Below are positions 47,892 through 59,125 of a stretch of 64,000 nt of DNA, in pieces. The notes below the pieces were generated by a model, which ran no database searches, was not told the origin of the DNA, and worked only from the letters and a program-made list of their open reading frames with translations. How positions within the stretch are numbered: position 1 is the first letter of the stretch; each line of letters opens with the position of its first letter. Made by a program: the position numbers and the translations under genes. Location: NCBI GenBank assembly GCA_905116865.2, contig CAJHNH020004902.1, positions 623,138-687,137 on the forward strand, in the 5' to 3' direction. Origin of the DNA: Candidula unifasciata (Eukaryota; Mollusca; Gastropoda; Stylommatophora; Geomitridae).

Positions 47892-49239
47892 CTTCCTCTC
47901 TTCTTCTTCTTTTTTCTTCTTCTCTCTTCTTCTTCTTCTTCTTCTTCTTCTTCTTCTTCTTCTTCTGTCTTCCTTTTCTTCTTCCTTCTTCTTCTTCTTC
48001 TTCTTCTTCTTCTTCTCTTCTTCTTCATCTTCTTCTTTCTTCTTCTTTCTTCTTTCTTTCTTCTTCTTCTTCTTCTCTTCTTTCTCTTCTTCTTCTTTTC
48101 TTCTTCTTCTTTCTTCTTTCTTCTCCTTCTTTCTTCTTCTTCTTCTCTTCTTCTTTCCTTCTTCTTCTCTTCTTCTTCTTCTTCTCTTCCTTCTTTTCTT
48201 CTTTTTCTTCTTTCTTCTTCTTCTTCCTTCTTTTTCTTCTTCTTCTTTCTCTTTTCTTCTTTCTTCTTCTTCTTTCTTCTTTTCTTCTTCTTTCTTCTTC
48301 TTCTTTCTCCTTCTCTTCTATCTTCTTTTCTTCTTCTTCTTCTCTTTCTTCTTCTTTTTCTTCTTCTTCATTCTTCTTCTCTTTCTCTCTTCTTTCTTCT
48401 TCTTACTTCTCTGCTTTCTTCTTCTTCTTCTTCTTCTTCTTCTTTCTTCTTCTTTTCTTCTCTTCTTTCTCTTTCTTCTTCTTTCTTCTTTCTCTTCTTA
48501 CTCTTTCTTTTTCTTCTTCTTCTTCTCTTTTCTTCTTCTTCTTCTTCTTCTTCTTCTCTCTTTCCTTTCTTCTTCTTCTTACTTCTCTTCTTTTTTTTTT
48601 TCTTCTCTTTTCTTCTCTTCTTCTTCTTTCTTCTTCTCTTCCTTCTTCTTCTTTCTTCTCCTTTTCTTCTTCTTCTTCTTCTTCTTTTTCTTCTTTTCTT
48701 CTTCTCTTCTTTTTTTTCTTTTCATTTCTTTCTTCTTCTCTTTTCAATTCTTTCTTTCTTCTTCTTCTTCTTTCTTTTCTTCTCTTCTTTCTTTTCTTCT
48801 TTCTCTTCTTCTTCGTTCTTCTTCTCTCTTCTCTTCTTCTTCTTTCTTTCTCTTCTTTCTCTTCTTCTTTCGTTCTTTTTCCATCTTTCTTCTTCTTTCT
48901 TTTTCTCTTTCTTCTTCTCTCTTCTTCTTCTTTCTTCTTTCTTCTTCTTTTCTTTTTCGTTCTTCCCTTTCTTCTTCATATCTTCTTCTTCTTCTTTTCT
49001 TATCACCTTCTCTCTTCTTCTTTCTTCTTCGTTCTCTTAAAACCTTCATTTCTTGCTTTTCTTCTTCTAATACTCTTCTCTTCTTCTTTCTTCTTCTCTT
49101 CTTCTCCTTTTTCTTCTCTTCTTCTTTCTTCTTCATTTCTTCTCTCCTTCTTTCTTCTTCTTTCTTCTTCTTCTTCTTCTTTTCTTCTCGTTCTTCTTCT
49201 TCTTCTTTCTTCTCTTTTTTCTTCTCTTTTTCTTTCTTC

Positions 49240-49270
<31 letters not shown>

Positions 49271-49290
49271 CTTCTTTCTTCTTCTTCTAA
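46796..49290. repeat. 2.5-kb polypyrimidine (TTC/TCTT) tract
   Basis: Almost pure C/T on the + strand, mostly TTC and TTTC units with irregular phasing. One 843-codon frame rich in Ser, Phe and Leu, and Lys/Arg/Glu frames on the other strand, arise from composition alone. Confidence 0.98.
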
Positions 49291-50020
49291 GGGGGTCAAG
49301 TTAACATGTCAGCTACTTTATGAGTAGTTTTAGGGGTCATTGAGGGTCACTACGTATGGTGCTATGACTTTATATAGAGTCTAAAAAACCCTCACAAAGT
49401 TAGGAAAAAAGGGGTGATTGTGGCATGTTACAATGTTAGGTGTATGTGCTCAGTGAGCGAGTATGTCATGTGTCGGCTAGTTAGATTTGGGGTATCAAGG
49501 CACCTGTAGCATAAAGTGATATATCAAAGTAGAAACATTTTGAGTAAATTGATTTGATGAAACGTCACAATGTTAAAGGCTGATGTTCAGTGAGGGGGAA
49601 AGTCGTCGAGTCGATTGTTAGAGGATGGGTTTGTGAGCCAAGGGATTCCATAAGTTGCACTATGTACCTCGCAGCTGGGTCACTGGTCTTTGTAAATGGT
49701 TCACAAAAAATCCTTGATAAGTGGCTCAGTGTACTTCTCTAGTTGGTCACTGGTTGTTTTTCTTACGTCGTTCACTAAAGTTTCCTACAAAATCAACCTC
49801 TAGACTTGGGATGCCTCAAGTCGCTCGATGTATTTCGTCACTCGACCATTTTAAGTTACTCGATGTCTTTTCTTCTTACTGTATCGCATACGTATCTAAT
49901 CGACTAGTTATCCCTTCAACTAGATAGCCGACCGTCTGTTCCCTTGGTCGCCACCGGGGTGTGTAATAATTGACTTTGTCTTACTGAACACATACAAGTC
50001 ACTGGAATTAATTAGTCAGG
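49291..50020. other. No gene recognised
   Basis: I searched here for the fourth membrane segment of the channel gene on the minus strand and did not find it. CTCGATGT- and GTCACTGG-like words repeat loosely at 49600-49900. Confidence 0.4.
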
Positions 50021-50185
50021 CCATGGACAAAAGCGTGATGCCAAGAAAGATGGGATGGGATGACCAGCATAGAGACTGGCACATGATTTAAGGGACACCT
50101 TAGAGAAGTGCTCGAGTCGGAAGATTTTCCATGCGGGCTGTGATGAGGGCGATGCCCTGCAAGGGACAAACAACACAATGATAAG
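50020..50185 (+). pseudogene. LINE 3' end fragment
   Basis: MPRKMGWDDQHRDWHMI, then KCSSRKIFHAG.DEGDALQGTN-like text, has the layout of the post-GRGRP end of LINE reverse transcriptases (compare 8560-8640). The assignment is weak. Confidence 0.4.
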
Positions 50186-50366
50186 CTATGATTTCCCCGT
50201 CTCCAGTTATAGAATAGTGAAAGCTGCCTTTAAAGAAGCAGAGTTGCAAACAAGGTCTGTGGAAAAAAAATCTAACATTCTTTCTAAAGCAAAGATTAAT
50301 AAAGTAATATTCGTGTGTATCAACAATACAAACAGTCAGTTACAAAGACAACCACTCGTACACAAG

Positions 50367-50584
50367 TCAGACCTCATCATCTGTCTCGGGAACTGGCTGC
50401 AACTCAGGATCCGCAGTTCCGTACTTGGTGTAGAAGTGGACGGCAGCAAACTGGATGATGGAGGCGAAGATGAAGCAGAAGCACATGAGGACGTAGATGT
50501 CTAACGCTGTTGAGTAGGCGACCCGAGGTAGGTCGTTCCTGGAGTCCAGCACCAGAAACGTCATGGTCAACATCGTGAGAGACC
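50367..50584 (-). CDS. Cys-loop ligand-gated channel (GABA-A/GRD-like) exon, TM2 to after TM3
   Basis: The exon starts after the acceptor TCACCAG (50591-50585). With the G from the upstream exon it gives GSLTMLTMTFLVLDSRNDLP, then RVAYSTALDIYVLMCFCFIF and ASIIQFAAVHFYTKYGTADP. These are the end of pore-lining TM2, the TM2-TM3 loop (SRxDLPxVxYxTALD) and TM3 (FxFASIIxFAAVHxxTK). The intron position after the TM2 Gly is the one used in GABA-A receptor genes. The frame closes with TGA at 50369; a donor (GATGAG|GTCTGA) just before it may be the real end, since TM4 is missing. The nearest subunits by eye are insect GRD and alpha-like types. Confidence 0.85.
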
Positions 50585-51189
50585 CTGGTGATCAGACGTG
50601 GAGAAGGTGAGATTATCCCATGACATGCTGTCTTACATCCTGTAACTACCACTCTTAAGGCGGTTTAGAGGAATCAAATGGCGAGCCTAAGGATTTTGAA
50701 CCCACATGACCGCTGCAGTCGCCACGAGCTGTGCATGTTAGAGATGATATATTTAGTTGATCCCGACAGGGGAAGAAACACAGCTATGTTTATCAAGGAT
50801 CAAACCAGGGGCTCTCCATGACAGCTTAGGGTTGCAAATACCGTACATAACCAATCATCAGATCCTTTACAGAAGATGACTCTCTTCACGGCCCGCCTGA
50901 AAGTCTCTCTTCACTAGTCAGTCCTCCACCCTTTGTGCTTTCCTAGCCGATAAATCCTCACTGTTTTATATCCACCTTCGCCTAGGTCAGCCTTTGCACA
51001 TGGAAAAATGCCAAATACTGCTACGAACAATGGACCAAGACAATAATTTAATGACACGTCATAATCTTGTGGAGCCATTATCTGCCACACAAGGTTTGCA
51101 TGTCCGGTGATTATCTCCCCCTCTCCATAGAAGGTGCCGAGATCTCCGACAAGTCATCGTCATTGTCCGGCACTATATGTCACATGAGG

Positions 51190-51372
<183 letters not shown>

Positions 51373-51689
51373 CATGCATACTTTGTGTCACCAAGTGTTA
51401 ATCGCTCGTTGTGCGATCGTGCTGGTTTATAATTTGAGTTTATCGTCTCCCAGATTGACTGCTGTTCAAAGCTAACGGGTGCCTCCTACGCTGCCATCCA
51501 TTGATGGCCTGAACGTCACTCACTTGTGATTTTAAAAAGAAATAATCATAGGAAATAATGCAATGACCTCTGCCATAAAAAAATACAAAAACGTAGACAG
51601 GAGAAATACATCCATAACTAGTGCTATTAAAACTGTACACAATGGAAATATTTACACTACTCCTGTAATTTGAAATAAAAAGAATAAGT

Positions 51690-51910
51690 AAACAGAATGT
51701 ATAAGTCGTCCCCGCGTGGGATGCAATTTTTGTTAATTTGAAGCCCTACCCTGGCTTTTGCAGGTGGCCCTTAATATAGCCGGACCATAAATATGGTCTA
51801 GCCATAGATATGGCCTAAACGGCTGAAAGGGGTTTCCGGGACCTCTCAACGGGTGGTCCTCATCCGAATGGTGGCACGTTGTGTCACCGGGTGTTTATCA
51901 ATTGTGTGAA
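51690..51910 (-). repeat. Dispersed SINE-like body shared with 46321
   Basis: It contains ATGGTGGCACGTTGTGTCAC CGGGTG, the inverse of 46321-46350, together with CCTACCCTGGCTTTTGCAGG and TATAGCCGGACCATAAATAT. The tRNA head is not clear. Confidence 0.5.
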
Positions 51911-52080
51911 GTCCCGCTGGGGTACAGCTAACTTACTTACTTACTAGTAGAAAAAAATTACACGACTGCAGTTATCAAAAAAATGTAGACAGGTGAAAAA
52001 AATTCAATGATAGACGATATTGTAACAAGACTATCTACTGTGAATGAAGGAACGAATGCATCGAACACAAACAGACATAC

Positions 52081-52233
52081 CCAGGGAGATCCTGTCAGCG
52101 GTTGCCTCCCGGTTGATCCAAAAAGACACCCAAGAGAGGACCACAAGCAGGCAACATGGCAAGTAGACCTGTATCAGGAAGTACCCGGTGTGGCGTCGGA
52201 AGTCGAAGAAGATGGTTAGAACTGAGTGCTCAC
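52081..52233 (-). CDS. Cys-loop ligand-gated channel (GABA-A/GRD-like) exon, TM1 to start of TM2
   Basis: This 153-nt exon follows the acceptor CATTGCAG (52241-52234) and ends at donor CCCTGG|GTATGT. It encodes EHSVLTIFFDFRRHTGYFLI, QVYLPCCLLVVLSWVSFWIN and REATADRISLG. These are pre-M1, TM1 with the invariant YLPC Pro, the WVSFWIN block and the start of TM2. One leftover G joins GG of the next exon to give the conserved Gly. The first 30 bases of the exon are repeated about 46 times in the 37-bp array upstream. The intron to the next exon is 1496 bp. Upstream extracellular-domain exons were not found in the window. A role as a GABA-gated channel subunit at the plasma membrane is inferred from the family. 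Confidence 0.9.
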
Positions 52234-53913
52234 CTGCAATGGAAGAAGATGGTTAGAACTGAGTGCTCACCTACAATGGAAGAAGATGGTTAGAACTGAG
52301 TGCTCACCTGCAATGGAAGAAGATGGTTAGAACTGAGTGCTCACCTGCAATGGAAGAAGATGGTTAGAACTGAGTGCTCACCTGCAGTGGAAGAAGATGG
52401 TTAGAACTGAGTGCTCACCTGCAATGGAAGAAGATGGTTAGAACTGAGTGCTCACCTACAATGGAAGAAGATGGTTAGAACTGAGTGCTCACCTACAATG
52501 GAAGAAGATCGTTAGAACTGAGTGCTCACCTGCAATGGAAGAAGATGGTTAGAACTGAGTGCTCACCTGCAATGGAAGAAGATGGTTAGAACTGAGTGCT
52601 CACCTACAATGGAAGAAGATGGTTAGAACTGAGTGCTCACCTACAATGGAAGAAGATGGTTAGAACTGAGTGCTCACCTACAATGGGAGAAGATGGTTAG
52701 AACTGAGTGCTCACCTGCAATGGAAGAAGATGGTTAGAACTGAGTGCTCACCTGCAATGGGAGAAGATGGTTAGAACTGAGTGCTCACCTGCAATGGAAG
52801 AAGATGGTTAGAACTGAGTGCTCACCTGCAATGGGAGAAGATGGTTAGAACTGAGTGCTCACCTACAATGGAAGAAGATGGCTAGAACTGAATGCTCACC
52901 TACAATGGAAGAAGATAGTTAGAACTGAGTGCTCACCTGCAATGGAAGAAGATGGCTAGAACTGAGTGCTCACCTGCAATGGAAGAAGATGGTTAGAACT
53001 GAGTGCTCACCTACAATGGAAGAAGATGGTTAGAACTGAATGCTCACCTACAATGGGAGAAGATGGTTAGAACTGAGTGCTCACCTACAATGGAAGAAGA
53101 TGGTTAAAACTGAGTGCTCACCTACAATGGGAGAAGATGGTTAGAACTGAGTGCTCACCTACAATGGGAGAAGATGGTTAGAACTGAGTGCTCACCTACA
53201 ATGGGAGAAGATGGTTAGAACTGAGTGCTCACCTGCAATGGGAGAAGATGGTTAGAACTGAGTGCTCACCTGCAATGGAAGAAGATGGTTAGAACTGAGT
53301 GCTCACCTGCAATGGAAGAAGATGGTTAGAACTGAGTGCTCACCTGCAAAGGAAGAAGATGGTTAGAACTGAGTGCTCACCTACAATGGAAGAAGATGGT
53401 TAGAACTGAGTGCTCACCTGCAATGGAAGAAGATGGTTAGAACTGAGTGCTCACCTACAATGGAAGAAGATGGTTAGAACTGAGTGCTCACCTGCAATGG
53501 AAGAAGATGGTTAGAACTGAGTGCTCACCTGCAAAGGAAGAAGATGGTTAGAACTGAGTGCTCACCTACAATGGAAGAAGATGGTTAGAACTGAGTGCTC
53601 ACCTACAATGGGAGAAGATGGTTAGAACTGAGTGCTCACCTACAATGGGAGAAGATGGTTAGAACTGAGTGCTCACCTGCAATGGGAGAAGATGGTTAGA
53701 ACTGAGTGCTCACCTGCAATGGAAGAAGATGGTTAGAACTGAGTGCTCACCTGCAATGGAAGAAGATGGTTAGAACTGAGTGCTCACCTGCAATGGAAGA
53801 AGATGGTTAGAACTGAGTGCTCACCTGCAAAGGAAGAAGATGGTTAGAACTGAGTGCTCACCTACAATGGAAGAAGATTGTTAGAACTGAATGCTCACCT
53901 ACAATGGGAGAAG
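52204..53913. repeat. 37-bp minisatellite (~46 copies) carrying the splice acceptor of the TM1 exon
   Basis: On the minus strand each 37-bp unit is GTGAGCACTCAGTTCTAACC followed by ATCTTCTTCCATTGCAG. It holds the first 29-30 exon bases, then CATTGCAG (or CATTGTAG), the acceptor of the exon. TTCTAAC lies about 19 bases before the AG, with a pyrimidine-rich spacer, so each unit is a complete potential 3' splice site. The outermost copy runs into GAAATGTCCTTCTCCCATTG, probably the original acceptor tract. Confidence 0.97.
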
Positions 53914-53919
53914 GACATT

Positions 53920-54335
53920 TCTGGACTTGAGGCATGCCCTTTCTGTTTTTGTGTATAGTGTGCCTTAGAGACTAGTGAATGCGTTTAACAGCTTCATGTT
54001 TTATGAGTTCTACAGTTCGGTTTTCGCGTTAGATGATTGATTAAAGCAACAACTGTTCTCTTGGTTTTCACACTGTAGTAGAGGGAGAAAGTAAGAGGAT
54101 AAACTGATTTTATATTCGCTCGAGAAAAAAATTAATAAAGTGACAATAGAGCACATAACAAAAAGAATGTTGCCTTTAAAGATCAAGAAATATCTTTCGA
54201 CAGACTAAACAGATAATTATTGGGTAGTTCTGGAAAATTATCAAATAAAAGGAATAATGTTAGACTACACAAGAGCCATCTATAGAGAAGGTAGTATGCC
54301 GTCAGAACAAGAGCTGGCCTTACAGGTTTGTTTCC
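53920..54335. other. Channel-gene intron, nothing recognised
   Basis: Unique-looking AT-rich DNA upstream (in the gene's sense) of the 37-bp array. No further receptor exon was identified. Confidence 0.4.
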
Positions 54336-54785
54336 AATAACATCAGGTTTCCAATATCATCAAGTTTCCAATAACATCAAGTTTCCAATAACATCAAGTT
54401 TCCAATAACATCAGGTTTCCAAAAACATCAGGTTTCCAATAACATCAGGTTTCCAATAACATCAAGTTTCTAATAACATCAAGTTTCCAATAACATCAAG
54501 TTTCCAATAACATCAGGTTTCCAATAACATCAGGTTTCCAATAACATCAAGTTTCCAATAACATCAGGTTTCCAATAACATCGGGTTTCCAAAAACATCA
54601 GGTTTCCAATAACATCAAGTTTCCAATAACATCAGGTTTCCAATAACATCAGGTTTCCAATAACATCAGGTTTCCAATAACATCAGGTTTCCAATAACAT
54701 CAAGTTTCCAATAACATCAGGTTTTCAATAACATCAGGTTTCCAATAACATCAGGTTTCCAATAACATTAGGTATCCAGTAACAT
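54336..54785. repeat. 17-bp minisatellite, about 26 copies
   Basis: The unit is CAGGTTTCCAATAACAT, period 17, with an A/G alternation (CAAGTTT or CAGGTTT) as the main variant. The right end runs into dispersed repeat family Q. Confidence 0.97.
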
Positions 54786-54990
54786 CAAGAGTAAAACTCT
54801 TATTCTTCTTACATCGTTCACTGGCTGTAAACTCAGTAATAATTTTCTGGTTGTTAGCCCACCTCAGGACGTTTGTCTTGTTCAAGCATCTGAGTGTTGC
54901 GTGCTCATCCGTTTTACACATCTGGCATGTCTGTACGGATACTGTTAGTTCCTTCTCTCTGAGGCAGATGTACTCTGGCTTAGAAAGATG
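54785..54990 (-). repeat. Dispersed repeat family Q, copy 7
   Basis: The minus strand reads EYICLREKELTVSVQTCQMC KTDEHATLRC, then ANNQKIITEFTASE, in frame with the consensus. It is one of four copies with the frame largely intact. Confidence 0.75.
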
Positions 54991-55690
54991 CCCCCAGTTT
55001 GTCGCCTCACGCGACATGCTTGTTAGGGAATCACTGTGCCAATTCTTGTTTTCCCCCACAATAGGACACCGGAACCCATACAAGGAAGAAGTAAGACCAA
55101 AATGTGTTAAATTATTTTTCCTTTTTTATCATGTTCATAGTCAATATCAAATAATGGTCAGCAGACGTGGATGAACTGGAGAATGTTGACTGTTTCGCCA
55201 ATGACCAATGCCTATTCTACAGTCAAGTTAATCAGCTGCAGGACCACATAGACAAACTACACCAAGCTGTCTCAGACATGATAAGAGCATAAACATAGTA
55301 AAATAGAGGCAAGAGAACATCAATCAATCGAGGTAAAGATAAAAGATCAAAGTTTAAAACTTGCTCAACACATCAAAGGCGTAGAAAGTATCTCTACATA
55401 TGATGGCAAAATAGACGGAGAGATTGAAACAAAAAATCAACAAGCCAACAATGTGACTATCAACTGATCCCACTTTTGAAACACCGGCTATCCCAATAGA
55501 GACAAAAAGCCTAATTATAAATGCAGTCTTTACACCAACTTTGTGCTCTCATTGTCAGACTAGGACATAAACAAAAGAACACGAAACGAAACTTACCATC
55601 TGTGAAATGAGATGTTCCAGAAAGACGTTAAAGAAAACTAGAAGATATGTCAGCAACTAAGAAATTACAAGAACTGTGGAAATAAAAATA
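54991..55690. other. No gene recognised
   Basis: Contains short open frames only. NVDCFANDQCLFYSQVNQLQ at about 55185-55245 could be part of a decayed element, but no family was assigned. Confidence 0.35.
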
Positions 55691-55694
55691 TATA

Positions 55695-55970
55695 TTTATA
55701 TTCATGGACAAAAAAAAAAGACTGAAATGGTTTGGCCATTTATTAGGACTGAATCCAATGGTGCCAGCAGCGAGAGTCCAAGTCCAAGTCCTTTTAAGAA
55801 AAAAAGAAAAGCTCGACCACGTTCAGACTGCTGCTAGCTAGCCTAGGCTGCTAACAGTCTCCGCCTATATTTGTGGTCTGGGTTATGCATGCAGCATGAA
55901 AGTAGAAACACCGAGAGGACGATCAAGAAGACAATGGATTGAAGGTGTCACTGATTACTGAGATTCGCAA
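55695..55970 (+). pseudogene. LINE reverse transcriptase C-terminal fragment split by an insertion
   Basis: RLKWFGHLLGLNPMVPAARV is followed after about 120 unrelated bases by RGRSRRQWIEGVTDY. Together these are the WFGHL...RGRxxxxW.EGV end of LINE reverse transcriptases. Confidence 0.7.
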
Positions 55971-56179
55971 CATCACGACATTCCAGGCAACTTAGTGTGC
56001 CCTAGCTAGTTAACCAATCATCTGTTAACCTGTGATAACTAGCGACTCAAAGTAGAATATGGACAAAAGACAGAAAGAATGAGAGTCACACCCTGGGAGA
56101 GACTGAGCCATCAACACGTAAATTTTCTCATGGACAGCAGTGGTCTTACTGTGGTCAACTTTCACCGTAGAGACCGTAT

Positions 56180-56305
56180 ACAGTCAAACACTTCATCAAT
56201 CAGGTGTCGTCTCCACAATGAAAGTTGGCTGCAATGGATCTCCAACACGCCATGTCCTCGATCTTGTGTGTATACTCTTTCAGACTGCTGTGATCCTCCC
56301 AATTG
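56180..56305 (+). repeat. Dispersed repeat family F2
   Basis: Matches 437-555 (CTCCACAATGAA, TTGGCTGCAATGG, TGTATACTCT, GACTGCTGTGATCCTCCCAA). A (CT)n stretch follows at 56405-56430. Confidence 0.6.
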
Positions 56306-56405
56306 TAACGTTGTCTACTTCTTGCCCCTCAGCCCACGACCTTTCGATCCAGTATATTTTTCAAAGCGTATTATGTCTTTTAATGTGGCAAAAAAATGTC
56401 AGTTG

Positions 56406-56436
<31 letters not shown>

Positions 56437-56465
56437 CCCACCCTCTCCCTCCTCTCCTCCCTTTT

Positions 56466-56682
56466 CCGATTAATTAAATCAAATCCTATAAATAGCAAGC
56501 GACTAAATTTATTACATTTACCTAAACCTATAATAGATTTATATAAAACAAGTTTAGCGTACTCCGCTGCTCATTTGTGGAACCAACTTCCACTAGACCT
56601 GAAAAATTCTAAAAGTCCCTATTCATTCAACCGTAAACTTTTTCAATTCATACTTACAAGCGATTATATACCACCTTGAATG
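56466..56682 (+). pseudogene. LINE reverse transcriptase extreme C-terminus, third type
   Basis: The open end reads INSKRLNLLHLPKPIIDLYK, TSLAYSAAHLWNQLPLDLKN and SYSFNRKLFQFIL or similar. The pattern R.NL..P......K.S..Y.A..LWN.LP...K....FK..L is the classical end of another LINE group. It is well preserved although only about 70 codons long. Confidence 0.75.
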
Positions 56683-56729
56683 TAATGTAACCCATACTGC
56701 ATTATCAATTTATTATTAAACAAGGTGTG

Positions 56730-57835
56730 TATGATATGTATGTTTGCGCGCGCGCGTGTGCTTGATATGTATGCACGCGTAGGCGTGTTTGTATATATAT
56801 GACTCTGAGTATGTTGTTTGTCTGCTTGTGTATCTGCGTGTGTGTCTGCGAATGTATGCGTCTGTGTCCTTGTGTATGTGCGAATGTGTGTGTGTTCGCG
56901 CGTATGTCCACGTGTATGTTTCAGTGTGAACTGGTTTCTTTTTCTGCATATTTGATGTGACTGTGTGTATATCTTCGTTTGTGTCTGTGTGTGTCCCCGT
57001 ATGTGTTTGTCTTCATGTTTGCCTGTGTATGTTTATGTGTTTTGTCTGCGGGTGTGTCTATGAGGCTGTATGTATGTATCTCTGTGTGTGGGTGTCTGTA
57101 TGTCTGTCTGCGTGACTGTATGTGTCAGCATGTGTCTGTCTGTCTGTGCATGTCTATGTGTGTTTCTTTGTGTGTGTTGTGTGTGCCCCTTTGTTGTCTG
57201 TATGTGTCTGCATGTCAGAGTATATGTCTGTGCGTGCTGAATATATGTGTGTATTTCTATGTGTTTGTATGTATATGCATTTCTGCGTGTTTGTCTCTGT
57301 GGGTGTCAGTATGTGTTTGTCTGCCTGTTTGTCTGTATTTGTGTGTGTGTGTGTGTGTTTGACCGCGTGTGTGTCTATGTGGCTGTATGTATGTGTCTGC
57401 ATGTTTGTCTGCGTATGTGTGGCGTGTGTGTCAGTGTGTGAGCACGAATGTAAATATGTGTGCTGTGTGTTTCCCTGTGTGTGTTTATATGTAAGTGTCT
57501 GTGTGTGTGTCTGTATTTTTGTCTGAGTGTTTGTGTCTCTGTGGGAGTGTCCGTGTGTGCATGTGTGTGTCTCCATGCATGACTGGATTTATGACTCTAT
57601 GTGTGTATGCCTGTGTTACGTATGAATGTATGTATGCCTGTATGTTTGTGTGTACGTATGCCTGTGTGTATGTGTGTATGCATGTTTGTTTATATGTATC
57701 TGTGCATGAATGTATGTAATGTATGCATGCATATTTGTGTGTGTAAGTGAGTGGGTGAGCGTGTGTATGCCGGTGTATGTATGCACGCGCGGGTTTTTGC
57801 ATGCACTTTACAACTCATGCTTTTGTGTTCTTTTA
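56730..57835. repeat. TG-rich imperfect microsatellite tract
   Basis: Irregular TGTG, TGTA, TGTC and TGCA words over 1.1 kb. Cys-rich frames on + and His/Thr-rich frames on - are shadows. Confidence 0.95.
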
Positions 57836-58005
57836 TAATATTCATAATATGCATAACATCATATGATCATAACATGCTTTATTAGTAAAATACAACTGCT
57901 GTGCGAAAGATGGTTGACTGGAAGGGCCGAATGTAAGACGGGCCTGCGTGCCCAATTTGTGACCCTTTGAAAATTAAGTTCGTTCGTTCGTTCGTTCCCT
58001 TACTT
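57836..58005 (+). repeat. Dispersed element with (GTTC)n tail, copy 2
   Basis: AAAATACAACTGCTG, GAAAGATGG, GGGCCGAATGTAAGACG, GGCCTGCGTGCCCAATTTGT and TTCGTTCGTTCGTTC match 31925-32105 in order and orientation. Confidence 0.85.
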
Positions 58006-58314
58006 ATTTCTGTCAGTAATTCTGTTTTCATCACTATCACTACCACGGCCGACTTCATCATCATATCTGCTAGCACCACAACTACCGTCACCATCACCAT
58101 TATTACCCGTCTGACGAAGACCGTCTGCTGTAAACAATTCATAGGATCAGCAGAATCACGGATCAGGTGGCACCCTTGGTATTCGCTTGCGGCTTCTCCG
58201 GGTGCCGCGGCAACCAGTTTGAGAACCTCTGCTTTACAGCGTGTACAGACTAGGGGCAAATGTTTAGTATTTTGTGGTGGCGCTCCTCATGAGCAAGGTT
58301 CTCAATCCACAATC

Positions 58315-58840
58315 TTAAATTCTGTTTGTCTGGGCACATGGATAAAATCAGATGGAAGATGCATAACCGAGATAAGAAACAGAATAGGACAGGCAAAAAC
58401 TGCATTTTATAAAATAAAGAACATCTTTTGCAATATATAGTTGTCATTGAGATTTACAAAAAGAATTCTTGCTTATTACATACACACAGTTTTAACATAT
58501 GGCTGTGAATCCTAGACAATCGGTAGGCAGGTGAATCAATTTCTTGAGGCCTCAGAGATGTGGTTTTACAGAAGAATGCTTAGAATACCTTGGACAGCCA
58601 AAAGAGCAACCAAGAGGTTTTGAAAGAGGCGGGAGCCCGAAGACTACTTATCACAGACATCAGAAGGAGACAGTCATCATTTTTCGGCCATGTTATGAGA
58701 AGAAAACAACGAGAAAAGATTCTTGAGTCTTGTTGCATGGCATGGAGGTGTGTCGGCACACGAACTGATTCATCCTGCAGGAGATCGCAGATTGTGGAGA
58801 GGCAAGGCACCTGATGATGATGATGATGATGATACAAGGC
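58315..58840 (+). pseudogene. 5'-truncated LINE, sister of 62071-62930
   Basis: LGTWIKSDGRCITEIRNRIG, QAKTAFYKIKNIFCNI, RILAYYIHTVLTYGCES, FYRRMLRIPWTAK, then SSFFGHVMRR and a shifted end with a GATGATGATGATGATGAT tail. A stop replaces Trp in CESW. A deletion removes the GKICGRRDRGR part found in the sister copy. Confidence 0.8.
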
Positions 58841-58891
58841 AAGATATCAGTATCAATTGTGCCGTTCCAGTGTGTGGGCTTGAATTTGCGG

Positions 58892-58912
58892 TGGGGGGGG
58901 GGGGGGGGGGGA
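58892..58912. repeat. Poly-G tract
   Basis: About 19 G and then GAGGG, following the LINE tail. Confidence 0.9.
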
Positions 58913-59084
58913 GGGATTTGGGATGGTGAGTTCACTGCCTTTCAATAAGCATGATGTAAAAGGCGACTACTTAAAGGTTTCATGACATTAGATATATTGA
59001 GCTTAAAGGAACATATATCGCAGCCTACTTGTATACTACAACACAAGATGACAACTGCCATTTTGAGGGTGAACGAAAAAGAAG

Positions 59085-59125
59085 GAGGAGAAGGAGAAGA
59101 AGAAGAAGAAAAAGAAGAAGAAGAA
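59085..59125. repeat. (GAA)n-rich tract
   Basis: GAAGGAGAAGAAGAAGAA-like stretch. The surrounding 58930-59640 holds no recognised gene. Confidence 0.8.

Noticed and set aside
46796..49327. 843-codon Ser/Phe/Leu frame
   Set aside because: Composition artefact of a polypyrimidine tract that lacks stop codons.
49291..50366. TM4 exon of the channel subunit
   Set aside because: No minus-strand segment with a hydrophobic TM4 and the usual end could be found. The exon is probably outside the window or too diverged to see by eye.
56979..57802. Cys-rich secreted peptide or toxin-like frames
   Set aside because: TG-rich tract read in several frames; no signal peptide or stable cysteine spacing and both strands are equally open.
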